Source: RGIG3009 sp045603285 (lineage in GTDB: Bacteria; Bacillota; Clostridia; Oscillospirales; Acutalibacteraceae). From it: a DNA stretch of 19,967 nucleotides. The notes under the pieces were generated by a model, which made no database searches, was not told the DNA's origin, and saw only the letters and a program-made list of their open reading frames with translations. Positions 8,332 to 15,202 of the stretch are shown here, piece after piece; within the stretch, counting starts at the first letter, position 1; each line of letters begins with the position of its first letter. Both the position numbers and the translations under genes were made by a program. The DNA is taken from assembly GCA_045603285.1 (NCBI GenBank), contig JAZULW010000124.1, forward strand, positions 1-19,967, given 5' to 3'.

Positions 8332-9024
8332 TTAAGAAAAAGTGATGTGTAACGGACAAAATCCGAGCGCATCGCCCGAAATTAAGCGGAAAGAGATGCC
8401 TTCCCATTCGCCCTGAAAGGCACAACGAATCCCCGCACTGTGCACATGCCCATAATAACAACGAGTGATGTTTTCACGCTTCAACACATCCAACAATTCG
8501 GTGCATTCCCGTCCGTCAAAAATAGGGGGATAATGCAAAAACACCACGGGTGTCTTCCCCGTTTGTTTGGCGGCTGCAATGGACATCGACAAGCGCCCTG
8601 CCTCGCGCGCCAAAATTTTGGCATTGTCCGGTTCTTCTTCATCGTAGAACCAACCGCGCGTACCGCATACGGCGATATCCCCCACTACCACCGCATCGTT
8701 GTGCACGATGCGCAAGGTGTGCAATCCGTTTTCTTCCAAAAACGTGTCCATTTTGCGGCGCGTGGTCCACCAATAATCGTGGTTGCCTTTAAAAATCAAT
8801 TTTTGCCCCGGCAAATCGTGCAAAAACCGAAAATCGGCCAACGACTCGTTCAGCGACATTCCCCACGAAATGTCACCCGCAATAACCACCGTATCGGTTG
8901 GTTTCACCAACGCGCGCCAGTGGGATTCCAGACGTTGCCGATAGTCTGTCCAACCGCGGAACACGTCCATCGGCTTGTCGGTGCTGAGTGAAAGATGCGT
9001 GTCGGCTATGGCATACAATGCCAC
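8332..9024 (-). CDS. Metallophosphoesterase (calcineurin-like phosphohydrolase)
   Basis: A 230-residue cytosolic protein with the full two-metal calcineurin-like phosphoesterase motif set: D8 and H10 in IADTHLS, GDISW (D51), GNHDYWW (81-83), H164 in FLHYPP and GHVH (192-195). It resembles the predicted phosphohydrolases of the COG1768 type found in many Clostridia; the physiological substrate is unknown. The start is a GTG (9022-9024), ten bases after a GAGAGG site; the ATGs just upstream are out of frame. It begins 14 bases after the thrC stop and is therefore probably co-transcribed with thrC, though no functional link to threonine synthesis is evident. Confidence 0.85.
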   Translation of the reverse strand: MALYAIADTHLSLSTDKPMDVFRGWTDYRQRLESHWRALVKPTDTVVIAGDISWGMSLNESLADFRFLHDLPGQKLIFKGNHDYWWTTRRKMDTFLEENGLHTLRIVHNDAVVVGDIAVCGTRGWFYDEEEPDNAKILAREAGRLSMSIAAAKQTGKTPVVFLHYPPIFDGRECTELLDVLKRENITRCYYGHVHSAGIRCAFQGEWEGISFRLISGDALGFCPLHITFS

Positions 9025-9038
9025 ATCATCACATCCTC

Positions 9039-10535
9039 TCAGCGAACGTGCAACAGGTCATACACGGCCTGTTCCATATCGTCGCGGTCACAACATCCCG
9101 TAAACCGCGGTTGCTTGCCCTTAAGGGTGGCAAGGGGTTTGGGAATGGGGCAACCCGTTTTGTCAAACAAGGCATCCACACGGGCAAATTCATCCAACCC
9201 GTCACACGGGCCTTGCAACGCTTCCAACACACTGGCGGAGAATTTGTAGGGATTGGCGGTAGACGCAATCACAACAGGTGTGTTATCGCCGCTTTCGCTA
9301 CGGTATTGGTCATATACACAAATCGCTACGGCCGTATGGGTATCGCACAAATAGCCGTGTTGTTCAAAAATATTGCGGATGGTTTCTTTGGTCGCGGCAT
9401 CGTCACACCAACCGGCGGCAAACAGATCGGTCACCTTGCCACGAATCTCCTCCGAAACCGTGTAGCATCCGTTTTCAGCCAATTGTTTCATCAACTCAGC
9501 CACTTCCACGTCGTTTTCGCCCGACAAATGATACAGCAACCGTTCCAGATTGGACGAAATGAGAATATCCATTGAAGGCGAAACGGTGGTATGGAACGGG
9601 CGGTTACGGTCGTATGTACCGGTGGTCAAAAAATCGGTAAGAACGTTGTTGCAATTGGATGCGCAAATAAGTTTAGCGATCGGCACACCCATTTCACGTG
9701 CGTAGTAAGCGGCGAGAATGTTGCCAAAATTACCCGTGGGCACTGCCACGTTGATAGCATCGCCCATAGCGATGGTGTTGTTCTTCAGCAAATCGCAATA
9801 CGCGGAGATATAGTAGACGATCTGCGGTACCAAACGCCCCCAGTTGATGGAGTTTGCCGAAGAGAACTGCATCCCTTGTTCCGCCAAACGCGTGCGCACA
9901 CGCTCGTCGGTGAAGATGGCCTTTACGCCAGACTGCGCATCATCAAAATTACCGCGAATGGCACACACACCAACGTTATCGCCCTCTTGCGTGGTCATCT
10001 GCAATTTCTGCATCGGGCTGACACCGTCTTCGGGATAAAACACCAAAATGCGGGTGTGAGGAGCATCGCGGAAGCCTTCCAGTGCGGCTTTTCCCGTATC
10101 GCCGGAAGTGGCTACCAAAATGACGATCTCTTTGCCATCTGCCGTTTTCTTGGCCGAAACGCGCATCAAATGCGGCAAAATCTGCAACGCCATATCTTTG
10201 AACGCGCACGTGGGGCCATGCCACAATTCTTGAATATGCACACCGTCTTTGAGCGTATACAACGGCGCGGGTTCACAGGAGCCGAAACGTTCTTCCGTAT
10301 AGGCCGCGGCGGCACATTCATACACTTCTTCCTGCGTAAAATCGCCGAGAAAACGGGACAACACGGCGGTAGCCCGTTCTACATACGACATACTGACCAT
10401 TGCCTCAATATCCGCAAAGGACAGTTGCGGCAATGCGCTCGGAACAAAAAGACCGCCCTCTACCGAAATGCCGGCAGCAATGGCCTGAGCGGCGGTTGCT
10501 GTTACCGAACGGTCGCGCGTACTGTTATACATCAT
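9039..10535 (-). CDS. thrC: Threonine synthase
   Basis: A 498-residue PLP enzyme that converts O-phospho-L-homoserine to L-threonine, the last step of threonine synthesis. The PLP lysine is K113 in HGPTCAFKDMALQ. The phosphate-binding and substrate motifs ATSGDTGKAALEGF (from about 142) and VAVPTGNFGN (from about 263) are intact, as is SSANSINWGRLVPQ. The N-terminal MYNSTRDRSVTAT is typical of the long class of bacterial ThrC. The frame extends to an ATG at 10562, but the AAGGTGA site lies eight bases before the ATG at 10533-10535, so that is the chosen start (a second ATG follows directly). No hom, thrB or asd is nearby in the window. Confidence 0.95.
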   Translation of the reverse strand: MMYNSTRDRSVTATAAQAIAAGISVEGGLFVPSALPQLSFADIEAMVSMSYVERATAVLSRFLGDFTQEEVYECAAAAYTEERFGSCEPAPLYTLKDGVHIQELWHGPTCAFKDMALQILPHLMRVSAKKTADGKEIVILVATSGDTGKAALEGFRDAPHTRILVFYPEDGVSPMQKLQMTTQEGDNVGVCAIRGNFDDAQSGVKAIFTDERVRTRLAEQGMQFSSANSINWGRLVPQIVYYISAYCDLLKNNTIAMGDAINVAVPTGNFGNILAAYYAREMGVPIAKLICASNCNNVLTDFLTTGTYDRNRPFHTTVSPSMDILISSNLERLLYHLSGENDVEVAELMKQLAENGCYTVSEEIRGKVTDLFAAGWCDDAATKETIRNIFEQHGYLCDTHTAVAICVYDQYRSESGDNTPVVIASTANPYKFSASVLEALQGPCDGLDEFARVDALFDKTGCPIPKPLATLKGKQPRFTGCCDRDDMEQAVYDLLHVR

Positions 10536-10587
10536 AACTAACTTCACCTTTTCTGCAAACATCTAATTCCAAACTAATGCAGTATAC

Positions 10588-10616
10588 ATTATAAAGGAAG
10601 TTACCGCGAAAGTAAA
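10588..10616 (-). promoter_or_regulatory. Sigma-A-type promoter of thrC
   Basis: On the minus strand TTTACT (10611-10616) is followed after 17 bases by a perfect TATAAT (10588-10593). The -35 lies inside the last codons of the dipeptidase gene and the start site would be near 10581, leaving a leader of about 45 bases. That is too short for a T-box or other large riboswitch, so threonine-dependent T-box control is not supported here. Confidence 0.7.
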
Positions 10617-11530
10617 GCCGAATGAAAGAAATTTGCGGCATTTTTATAAAAAACTCGCTCAATTAAGGCATTGGACCACCCTTTTTGCGCCAAATAGTCT
10701 GCCAATTGTTCATACACCGCCATTCCTCTCCATTCGGGAGGCAATACCGTGCCGTCCAAATCGCCCCCGAGCGCCACCGTGTTTTCGCCGCCCAGCGACA
10801 AAAAATGTTCCGCATGCCTGCGCACACATTCGAAAGAAGATTCCCCCAAATGGTCTTTGCAAAAACAAAGCCCCACCAAACCGCCGCGCTGCATCACTTC
10901 TTGAAATTGACGATTGGTTAAGTTGCGGCGGTGAGGATGCACCGCCGCCGATAACGAATGACCGGCCATAAACGGTTTGGTTGCAAGAGAAGCCACATCC
11001 CAGAAACCCGCCTCGTTCAAATGTGATACGTCCACCACGATCCCCGCGCTTTCTAAGGCGGGAAGTGCCTCTTTACCAAACGGTTTTAGGCCTTTACTTT
11101 TATCGCAGTCGCACCCGTATCCCCATTCGTTTTCACCGTTCCACGTTAACGTCATCACACGCACACCAAGCGCGGCCAGATCATATATACGGCTGATCTT
11201 ACCGCCGATTGCCGCGCCGTTTTCCACCGCCAGAATACCGACACACGCATCCCCGTTACACGCATTTTCAAAGTCGTCTTTATCGCTCACCAGGGTAATG
11301 TCGGACTTATGAGCAGCCGCCTCGGCTTTGGCAAATTCCAACACGTTGCGGCAAAAGGGAAACGCTCTCTCCCCTTGCAAAGAATCGGGCACCCAAACGG
11401 CAAAGACCTGACACCAAGGGGCGTAGCGCCGCCCTCGTGTCAGGTCTATGTGTAGCGGATTTACATGTAAAGAAAACCCATTGCGGTAAGCTTCATACAG
11501 GGTATCGCAATGGAGATCGAATAAGGACAC
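10601..11530 (-). CDS. Membrane-dipeptidase family protein (peptidase M19)
   Basis: A 309-residue zinc dipeptidase of the renal dipeptidase (M19) family, which hydrolyses dipeptides using two metal ions in a TIM barrel. Metal ligands can be seen as H7 and D9 in FDLHCDT, E103 in AVENGAAIGG, H170 in VVDVSH and H191 in MAGHS. There is no signal peptide, so it probably acts in the cytosol. The frame opens at an ATG at 11551, but that codon lies inside the last codons of the upstream gene and lacks a binding site. A GAGGTGG site sits five bases before the GTG at 11528-11530, which I take as the start. It begins ten bases after yraN, so it belongs to the rbgA-lepB-rnhB-yraN transcript. Its dipeptide substrate is unknown. 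Confidence 0.88.
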   Translation of the reverse strand: MSLFDLHCDTLYEAYRNGFSLHVNPLHIDLTRGRRYAPWCQVFAVWVPDSLQGERAFPFCRNVLEFAKAEAAAHKSDITLVSDKDDFENACNGDACVGILAVENGAAIGGKISRIYDLAALGVRVMTLTWNGENEWGYGCDCDKSKGLKPFGKEALPALESAGIVVDVSHLNEAGFWDVASLATKPFMAGHSLSAAVHPHRRNLTNRQFQEVMQRGGLVGLCFCKDHLGESSFECVRRHAEHFLSLGGENTVALGGDLDGTVLPPEWRGMAVYEQLADYLAQKGWSNALIERVFYKNAANFFHSALLSR

Positions 11531-11540
11531 AAAAACCACC

Positions 11541-11900
11541 TCAAAATGCATTTTGCAGGTGTTGTATCTCCTGTGCGAGCATCGGTTTTTCCGCGGTGGC
11601 GGTCACCTCCACCACGTCAAAACGAAGAGGCATTTCCGTCGGGTATTGTTGGAGATACAACATCGCGGTGGCGCGGATACGTTGCTGTTTGGCAGACGTA
11701 ACCGCTTCACGCGGCAAATACAAAGCATCGCCTTGCCGCGTTTTTACTTCCACGAATATAATATACTCACCATCGGTAGCAATTATGTCGATCTCACCCA
11801 AACGGCATCGGTAGTTTGCCGCCAACAAATCGTACCCTTTCTCTCGTAAAAAGCGAGCCGCCAACACTTCGCCGGCGGCACCTTTGGACAAAGAGGGCAT
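11541..11900 (-). CDS. YraN/UPF0102 family putative endonuclease
   Basis: A 119-residue protein of the YraN (UPF0102) family, predicted to have a PD-(D/E)XK-like nuclease fold. The key acidic and basic residues are present: E11 in KGAAGEVLAARFL, E36 and D38 in YRCRLGEIDII, and E51-x-K53 in FVEVKTRQ. Function in bacteria is not firmly known; a role in DNA or recombination metabolism is often inferred from its neighbourhood with RNase HII. The frame opens upstream at 11975 within rnhB, but the AGGTGAGGAG site directly before the ATG at 11898-11900 and the match of MPSLSKGAAGE to family N termini fix the start. It begins 11 bases after rnhB. Confidence 0.88.
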   Translation of the reverse strand: MPSLSKGAAGEVLAARFLREKGYDLLAANYRCRLGEIDIIATDGEYIIFVEVKTRQGDALYLPREAVTSAKQQRIRATAMLYLQQYPTEMPLRFDVVEVTATAEKPMLAQEIQHLQNAF

Positions 11901-11911
11901 CTCCTCACCTC

Positions 11912-12511
11912 TTAATGCATCTTTTTCAGAAAACTCATCCGATGTTCGGGACACGGGCCGTGCGCGCGCAAACATTCGTAATGCAGAGCCGTACCGTAAC
12001 CTTTGTGTTTTGCAAACGCATATTGCGGATAGCGTTTATCCAGTTCCATTAAATAGCGGTCACGGCTCACTTTTGCCAACACGGAAGCGGCGCCAATGGA
12101 CGCTGAAAGCGCATCGCCTTTGATCACATAACGTGCCGGGACGGCAAGTTGCGGCGGAACACGGTTTCCGTCAACAAGTGTCAAATCGGGTTTTACACAA
12201 AGACCTTCCACCGCACGCGTCATCGCCAAAAACGTGGCTTGTAAAATATTCAGCTCTTCAATTTCCTCTACCGAAGCAGAGGCAATGCTATACGAAAGTG
12301 CCGTTTCGCATATTCTGTCAAACAACTGTTCGCGCTTACGTTCGGTGAGCTTTTTGGAATCGTTGAGTCCTTCGGGGATGTTTCCCTCTTCAAACACCAC
12401 CGCGGCCGCGAACACCGGCCCTGCCAAAGGACCTCTTCCCGCTTCATCCACACCGCACAACAACGAAAAGCCTTCGCTGCGAAGCGCAGAATCGTATTCA
12501 CAGTTCGTCAT
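11912..12511 (-). CDS. rnhB: Ribonuclease HII
   Basis: A 199-residue type 2 RNase H that cuts the RNA strand of RNA:DNA hybrids and initiates removal of misincorporated ribonucleotides. The active-site acids are visible: D22 and E23 in GVDEAGRGPLAGPV, D114 in TLVDGN, and D133 in KGDALSASIGAASVLAKVSRD. The C-terminal HKGYGTALHYECLRAHGPCPEHRMSF motif is also typical. The frame extends upstream to 12589, but the ATG at 12509-12511 follows a GGGGGAG site by five bases and gives the normal N terminus. That start lies inside the end of lepB (14-base overlap), which suggests translational coupling. Confidence 0.96.
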   Translation of the reverse strand: MTNCEYDSALRSEGFSLLCGVDEAGRGPLAGPVFAAAVVFEEGNIPEGLNDSKKLTERKREQLFDRICETALSYSIASASVEEIEELNILQATFLAMTRAVEGLCVKPDLTLVDGNRVPPQLAVPARYVIKGDALSASIGAASVLAKVSRDRYLMELDKRYPQYAFAKHKGYGTALHYECLRAHGPCPEHRMSFLKKMH

Positions 12512-13043
12512 ACAAACTCCCCCAACGGTCAAGCGGCGCAATGCGAAACACCGCTTTTCCCAGCACATTGTCGCACGGCACACATCCAAACGTGCGACTG
12601 TCGAGAGAGCACCCGTTCATACGGTTGTCCCCCATCACGAAGATGTATCCTTCCGGCACCGTAACGGGACCATCCATACTTTCGGTTGCCGTGGGTACGT
12701 GAATATACGTTTCGTCCAGCGTTTCGCCGTTGCGTAGCACGCCGCCCCACTCGGTTATCTCAATGGTATCCCCCGCCAGGCCGATGATGCGTTTGATAAG
12801 CGGTTCCGTTCCCTCTTTTAAATTGAGAACCACAATATCCTCATAGGCCGGAGTATACGGCAAACGCGATAAAATAAGCCGTTCCCCGTTGTGTAAAGTG
12901 GTTTCCATAGAAGTGCCGTCCACACTCACCAGGCGGAATAAAAACGCAAAAATGAGCACAATCGCCACGAAAGCGGCAGTGATTGCTTCTGCCCATTCCA
13001 AAATGCTTTGAAAAACGGATTTGACCGTTTCGGATTTTTGCAT
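12498..13043 (-). CDS. lepB: Signal peptidase I
   Basis: A 181-residue type I signal peptidase (S26 family) that removes signal peptides from secreted proteins on the outer face of the membrane. One N-terminal membrane anchor spans about residues 19-38. The catalytic serine is S45 in DGTSMETTL and the general base is K84 in LIKRIIGLAGD. The MGDNR box (FVMGDNRMNGCSLDSR) is intact. Length is that of small Gram-positive SipS-like enzymes. The AGGAGGAT ribosome binding site overlaps the rbgA stop codon, five bases upstream, so the two are tightly coupled. Confidence 0.96.
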   Translation of the reverse strand: MQKSETVKSVFQSILEWAEAITAAFVAIVLIFAFLFRLVSVDGTSMETTLHNGERLILSRLPYTPAYEDIVVLNLKEGTEPLIKRIIGLAGDTIEITEWGGVLRNGETLDETYIHVPTATESMDGPVTVPEGYIFVMGDNRMNGCSLDSRTFGCVPCDNVLGKAVFRIAPLDRWGSLYDEL

Positions 13044-13048
13044 ATCGC

Positions 13049-13906
13049 TTATCCTCCTATACGATCCAACGTGATTCTGCCGAGTTTGCCGCCGCGGTAT
13101 TCGTCCAGCAACATCACCGAGGCGCGCAACGTATCGATCTCACCGCCCGAAATGAGCATACCGCGTTTACGGCCGATGAGTTGTAACAACTCCCACGCAT
13201 CATCAGGCAGGTCATCTTCCAGTTTGTAACGCGCACGCAAAAGCGGTTCGTAATCCACCATCAACACCTTTAGCAGTTCGAAAGCCAATTCCTCACTGTC
13301 AAGCACCTCATCGCGGATAGCACCCGTAAAAGCCAATTTGGCGGCAACGGTTTGGTCCTCAAATTTCGGCCACAAAACGCCGGGGGTATCAAGCAGTTGC
13401 ACACCGCCCTCCACCAAAAACCATTTTTGGTCGCGCGTAACACCGGGGCGATCTTCCACTTTGGCTTTGGCACCCTTGGTCAGGCGGTTGATAAGGGATG
13501 ATTTCCCCGAATTGGGGATGCCCACCACCAACGCACGAATGGGACGGCCCTCCATCCCTTTTTGCGCCCATTGTTCGATCTTATCTTTCAGCACCTCACG
13601 CATCGCGGGCACAATTTTGGACACGCCGTTGCCGTTTTTACAGTCAAGCGTGATGGTCGCATACCCTTGACGGCGAAATTCCGAAAGCCACGCGGCGGTG
13701 GCTTTTTCATCGGCAATGTCGGCCTTGTTTAAAATGAGCAACCGCGGTTTTTTGGCAAGCAACTCGTCTAAATCAGGGTTGCGGCTGCTTTGCGGAATAC
13801 GGGCATCCACCACCTCAACCACCATATCGATGAGCGGCAACACTTGTGCCATGCGGCGGCGAGTGCGCGTCATATGTCCGGGAAACCATTGTATCGATTG
13901 TTGCAT
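13049..13906 (-). CDS. rbgA: Ribosome biogenesis GTPase RbgA (YlqF)
   Basis: A 285-residue circularly permuted GTPase needed for a late step in 50S subunit maturation. The permutation is visible: the G4 motif NKAD (60-63) comes before G1 GIPNSGKSS (129-137) and G3 DTPG (173-176), followed by a helical C-terminal RNA-binding domain. The N terminus QWFPGHMTRTRRRM is diagnostic for the family. A GAGGA site precedes the ATG at 13904-13906. It follows rplS across a strong terminator and leads lepB-rnhB-yraN, the usual Firmicutes neighbourhood of L19. Confidence 0.96.
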   Translation of the reverse strand: MQQSIQWFPGHMTRTRRRMAQVLPLIDMVVEVVDARIPQSSRNPDLDELLAKKPRLLILNKADIADEKATAAWLSEFRRQGYATITLDCKNGNGVSKIVPAMREVLKDKIEQWAQKGMEGRPIRALVVGIPNSGKSSLINRLTKGAKAKVEDRPGVTRDQKWFLVEGGVQLLDTPGVLWPKFEDQTVAAKLAFTGAIRDEVLDSEELAFELLKVLMVDYEPLLRARYKLEDDLPDDAWELLQLIGRKRGMLISGGEIDTLRASVMLLDEYRGGKLGRITLDRIGG

Positions 13907-13940
13907 CGTATCGTCCTCAACTATTCAACAGTATGCTATC

Positions 13941-13969
13941 AGTATACAACAAAAAAGGAGAAAAACCAA
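13941..13969 (-). promoter_or_regulatory. Candidate promoter of the rbgA operon, nested in the rplS terminator
   Basis: On the minus strand TTGGTT (13964-13969) is followed after 17 bases by TATACT (13941-13946). The -35 lies in the loop and top of the rplS terminator hairpin, and the spacer is its T-run. The leader to rbgA would be about 30 bases. The -10 is a good match, the -35 only half. It is the only plausible promoter between the terminator and rbgA. Confidence 0.45.
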
Positions 13970-13987
13970 CGGTTTTTCTCCTTTTTT
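13951..13987 (-). terminator. Strong rho-independent terminator of rplS
   Basis: A perfect 17-bp inverted repeat with a 3-base loop: arms at 13951-13967 and 13971-13987, with GGAG and CTCC cores flanked by A and T runs. On the minus strand it starts 11 bases after the rplS stop and ends in six Ts. Because A/T runs lie at both ends of the stem, it could also stop plus-strand transcription. Confidence 0.92.
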
Positions 13988-13997
13988 TGCAAATTTC

Positions 13998-14342
13998 TTA
14001 CTTAATGAGTTCCTTAACCTTGGCAGCTTTACCCACGCGGTCACGCAGATAGTACAATTTGCTGCGGCGCACTTTACCGTGACGCACCACGGAAACCGCA
14101 GCAACGTTGGGAGAGTGCAAGGGGAACACACGTTCCACACCGACACCGTAGGAAACACGGCGCACCGTGAAGGTTTCGGCCACGCCACTGCCTTTCTTGG
14201 CAATAACGGTGCCTTCGAACGCCTGAATACGCTCACGGTCACCTTCGCGGATTTTCACGTCAACGCGAATGGTATCACCGATCTCAAACTGAGGGGCGTT
14301 GTCTTTCATACTGTCGGCTGCAATCAATTTCAAAGCATCCAT
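13998..14342 (-). CDS. rplS: 50S ribosomal protein L19
   Basis: A 114-residue L19, which sits at the 30S-50S interface. Conserved features include FEIGDTIRVDVKIREGDRER, the QAFEGTVIAKKGSG strand, VRRVSYGVGVERVFPLHSP, and the basic RRSKLYYLRDRVGKAAKVKE tail. The AAGGAGGAAA ribosome binding site lies before the ATG at 14340-14342. It is a single-gene unit with its own promoter, a structured leader of about 130 bases and a strong terminator. The usual upstream partners rpsP, rimM and trmD are not here, so rplS has been separated from them in this genome. Confidence 0.97.
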   Translation of the reverse strand: MDALKLIAADSMKDNAPQFEIGDTIRVDVKIREGDRERIQAFEGTVIAKKGSGVAETFTVRRVSYGVGVERVFPLHSPNVAAVSVVRHGKVRRSKLYYLRDRVGKAAKVKELIK

Positions 14343-14363
14343 GGATATTTTCCTCCTTATTTT

Positions 14364-14420
14364 TTCAGGCGTTCATGTCTACTTACGACAGAGGACTACC
14401 CGCTTTAATGTCCTGCTGAA
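14364..14420 (-). promoter_or_regulatory. Structured rplS leader, candidate L19 autoregulatory element
   Basis: In the minus-strand leader an outer stem TTCAG (14416-14420) pairs with CTGAA (14364-14368). It encloses two hairpins, AGGAC (14410-14414) with GTCCT (14392-14396), and TGTC (14387-14390) with GACA (14376-14379), giving a possible three-way junction that ends about ten bases before the AGGAGG site of rplS. Ribosomal protein L19 leaders are known in Firmicutes, but I cannot confirm that this one belongs to that Rfam family. Confidence 0.45.
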
Positions 14421-14480
14421 TGCGCACGGCATTAATCCCCATTTACCGAAAACCGATAAACGGCACACAGATACTGGTAT

Positions 14481-14509
14481 AGTATAATACGCTGTTTGCA
14501 AAAATGCAA
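14481..14509 (-). promoter_or_regulatory. Sigma-A-type promoter of rplS
   Basis: On the minus strand TTGCAT (14504-14509) is followed after 17 bases by TATACT (14481-14486). The start would be near 14474, giving a leader of about 130 bases. A small inverted repeat (TTGCA, four T, TGCAA) overlaps the -35. The stretch 14510-14536 between this and the upstream gene is A/T-rich, with no convincing terminator. Confidence 0.6.
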
Positions 14510-14536
14510 GTACTTTTTTCGGAAAATTCTGTTTTT

Positions 14537-15202
14537 TTACAAAAAGGGATGACCCGCTTTGTCCAACACCGCTAAGCGGCGCACAAAGCACGGCATTTCT
14601 TCGCGTTTTAAGAAGGTGCGCAGCGCTTCCACTACAAGCGAAGGGTTGATCGAATCGGTGCTGTTGCACGGTAACGTGAGTTGCCACACGGTACCGTCCT
14701 CGCCTTCTTGAAGCGAAGATGCCGAACCGGACAACACAGGGACCAAATCGACTTCCTTCATCGTTTTTTTCTTGGTGCGTTTTTGCACGGTTATCGTGGG
14801 GCTTGCCAAAAAGGATTCTACCTCACCGCGTGTGCATCCTACCCGAAGTTCATACACCGCACGGTCTACTTCGCCCGCTTTCTTGACAGCAATCGCCGCC
14901 GAAAGAACGCGCAGTCCCTGTGGCATAACCGCATCCAAACGGCGCACCAATTCGTCCATATCGTAGGCTTCGTTTAAACGCACGTCCATCGTTTCGCGTT
15001 CGCCCTCAAAACCAAGTGATAACGGGGCGGCAAAGGTCACGTACGGGTGTTTGTTGAACCCCTCCGTATACCAAATGGGCAGCTCCGCGCGGCGCAGAGC
15101 ACGAATCATCGTGCGGTTGAGGTCTAGGTGCGAAATGTAGCGCGCGCGGCCGCTTTTCGAAAAGGTAATGCGCACGGTGGTGAAATCTTTAACGTCGTTC
15201 AA
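14537..15202 (-). CDS. TIGR03936/DUF2344 radical SAM-associated protein
   Basis: A 221-residue protein of the TIGR03936 (DUF2344) family, which is nearly always encoded next to, or fused to, the TIGR03960 radical SAM protein. Diagnostic regions are VRITFSKSGRARYISHLDLN near the N terminus and ELPIWYTEGFNKHP further on, then the APLSLGFEGERE segment. Biochemical function is not established; an RNA- or tRNA-related role is only a guess from neighbourhoods in other genomes. The frame extends to an ATG at 15286 inside the preceding gene. However, a perfect AAAGGAGG site sits eight bases before a TTG (15200-15202) at the point where family similarity begins, so I take the TTG start. That makes a 14-base overlap with the upstream stop and implies translational coupling. 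Confidence 0.87.
   Translation of the reverse strand: MNDVKDFTTVRITFSKSGRARYISHLDLNRTMIRALRRAELPIWYTEGFNKHPYVTFAAPLSLGFEGERETMDVRLNEAYDMDELVRRLDAVMPQGLRVLSAAIAVKKAGEVDRAVYELRVGCTRGEVESFLASPTITVQKRTKKKTMKEVDLVPVLSGSASSLQEGEDGTVWQLTLPCNSTDSINPSLVVEALRTFLKREEMPCFVRRLAVLDKAGHPFL

Noticed and set aside
9591..10541. Plus-strand open frame of 316 codons
   Set aside because: It lies wholly opposite thrC, has no recognisable family, and reflects codon bias of the real gene.
10536..10600. T-box or threonine riboswitch upstream of thrC
   Set aside because: Only about 65 bases separate the genes and the promoter leaves a leader of about 45 bases, too short for either.
14343..14687. Possible protein gene in the rplS leader (minus-strand frame of 102 codons, 14379-14687)
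   Set aside because: It overlaps the end of the DUF2344 gene in another frame, crosses the rplS promoter and has no binding site; the region is better explained as a leader.
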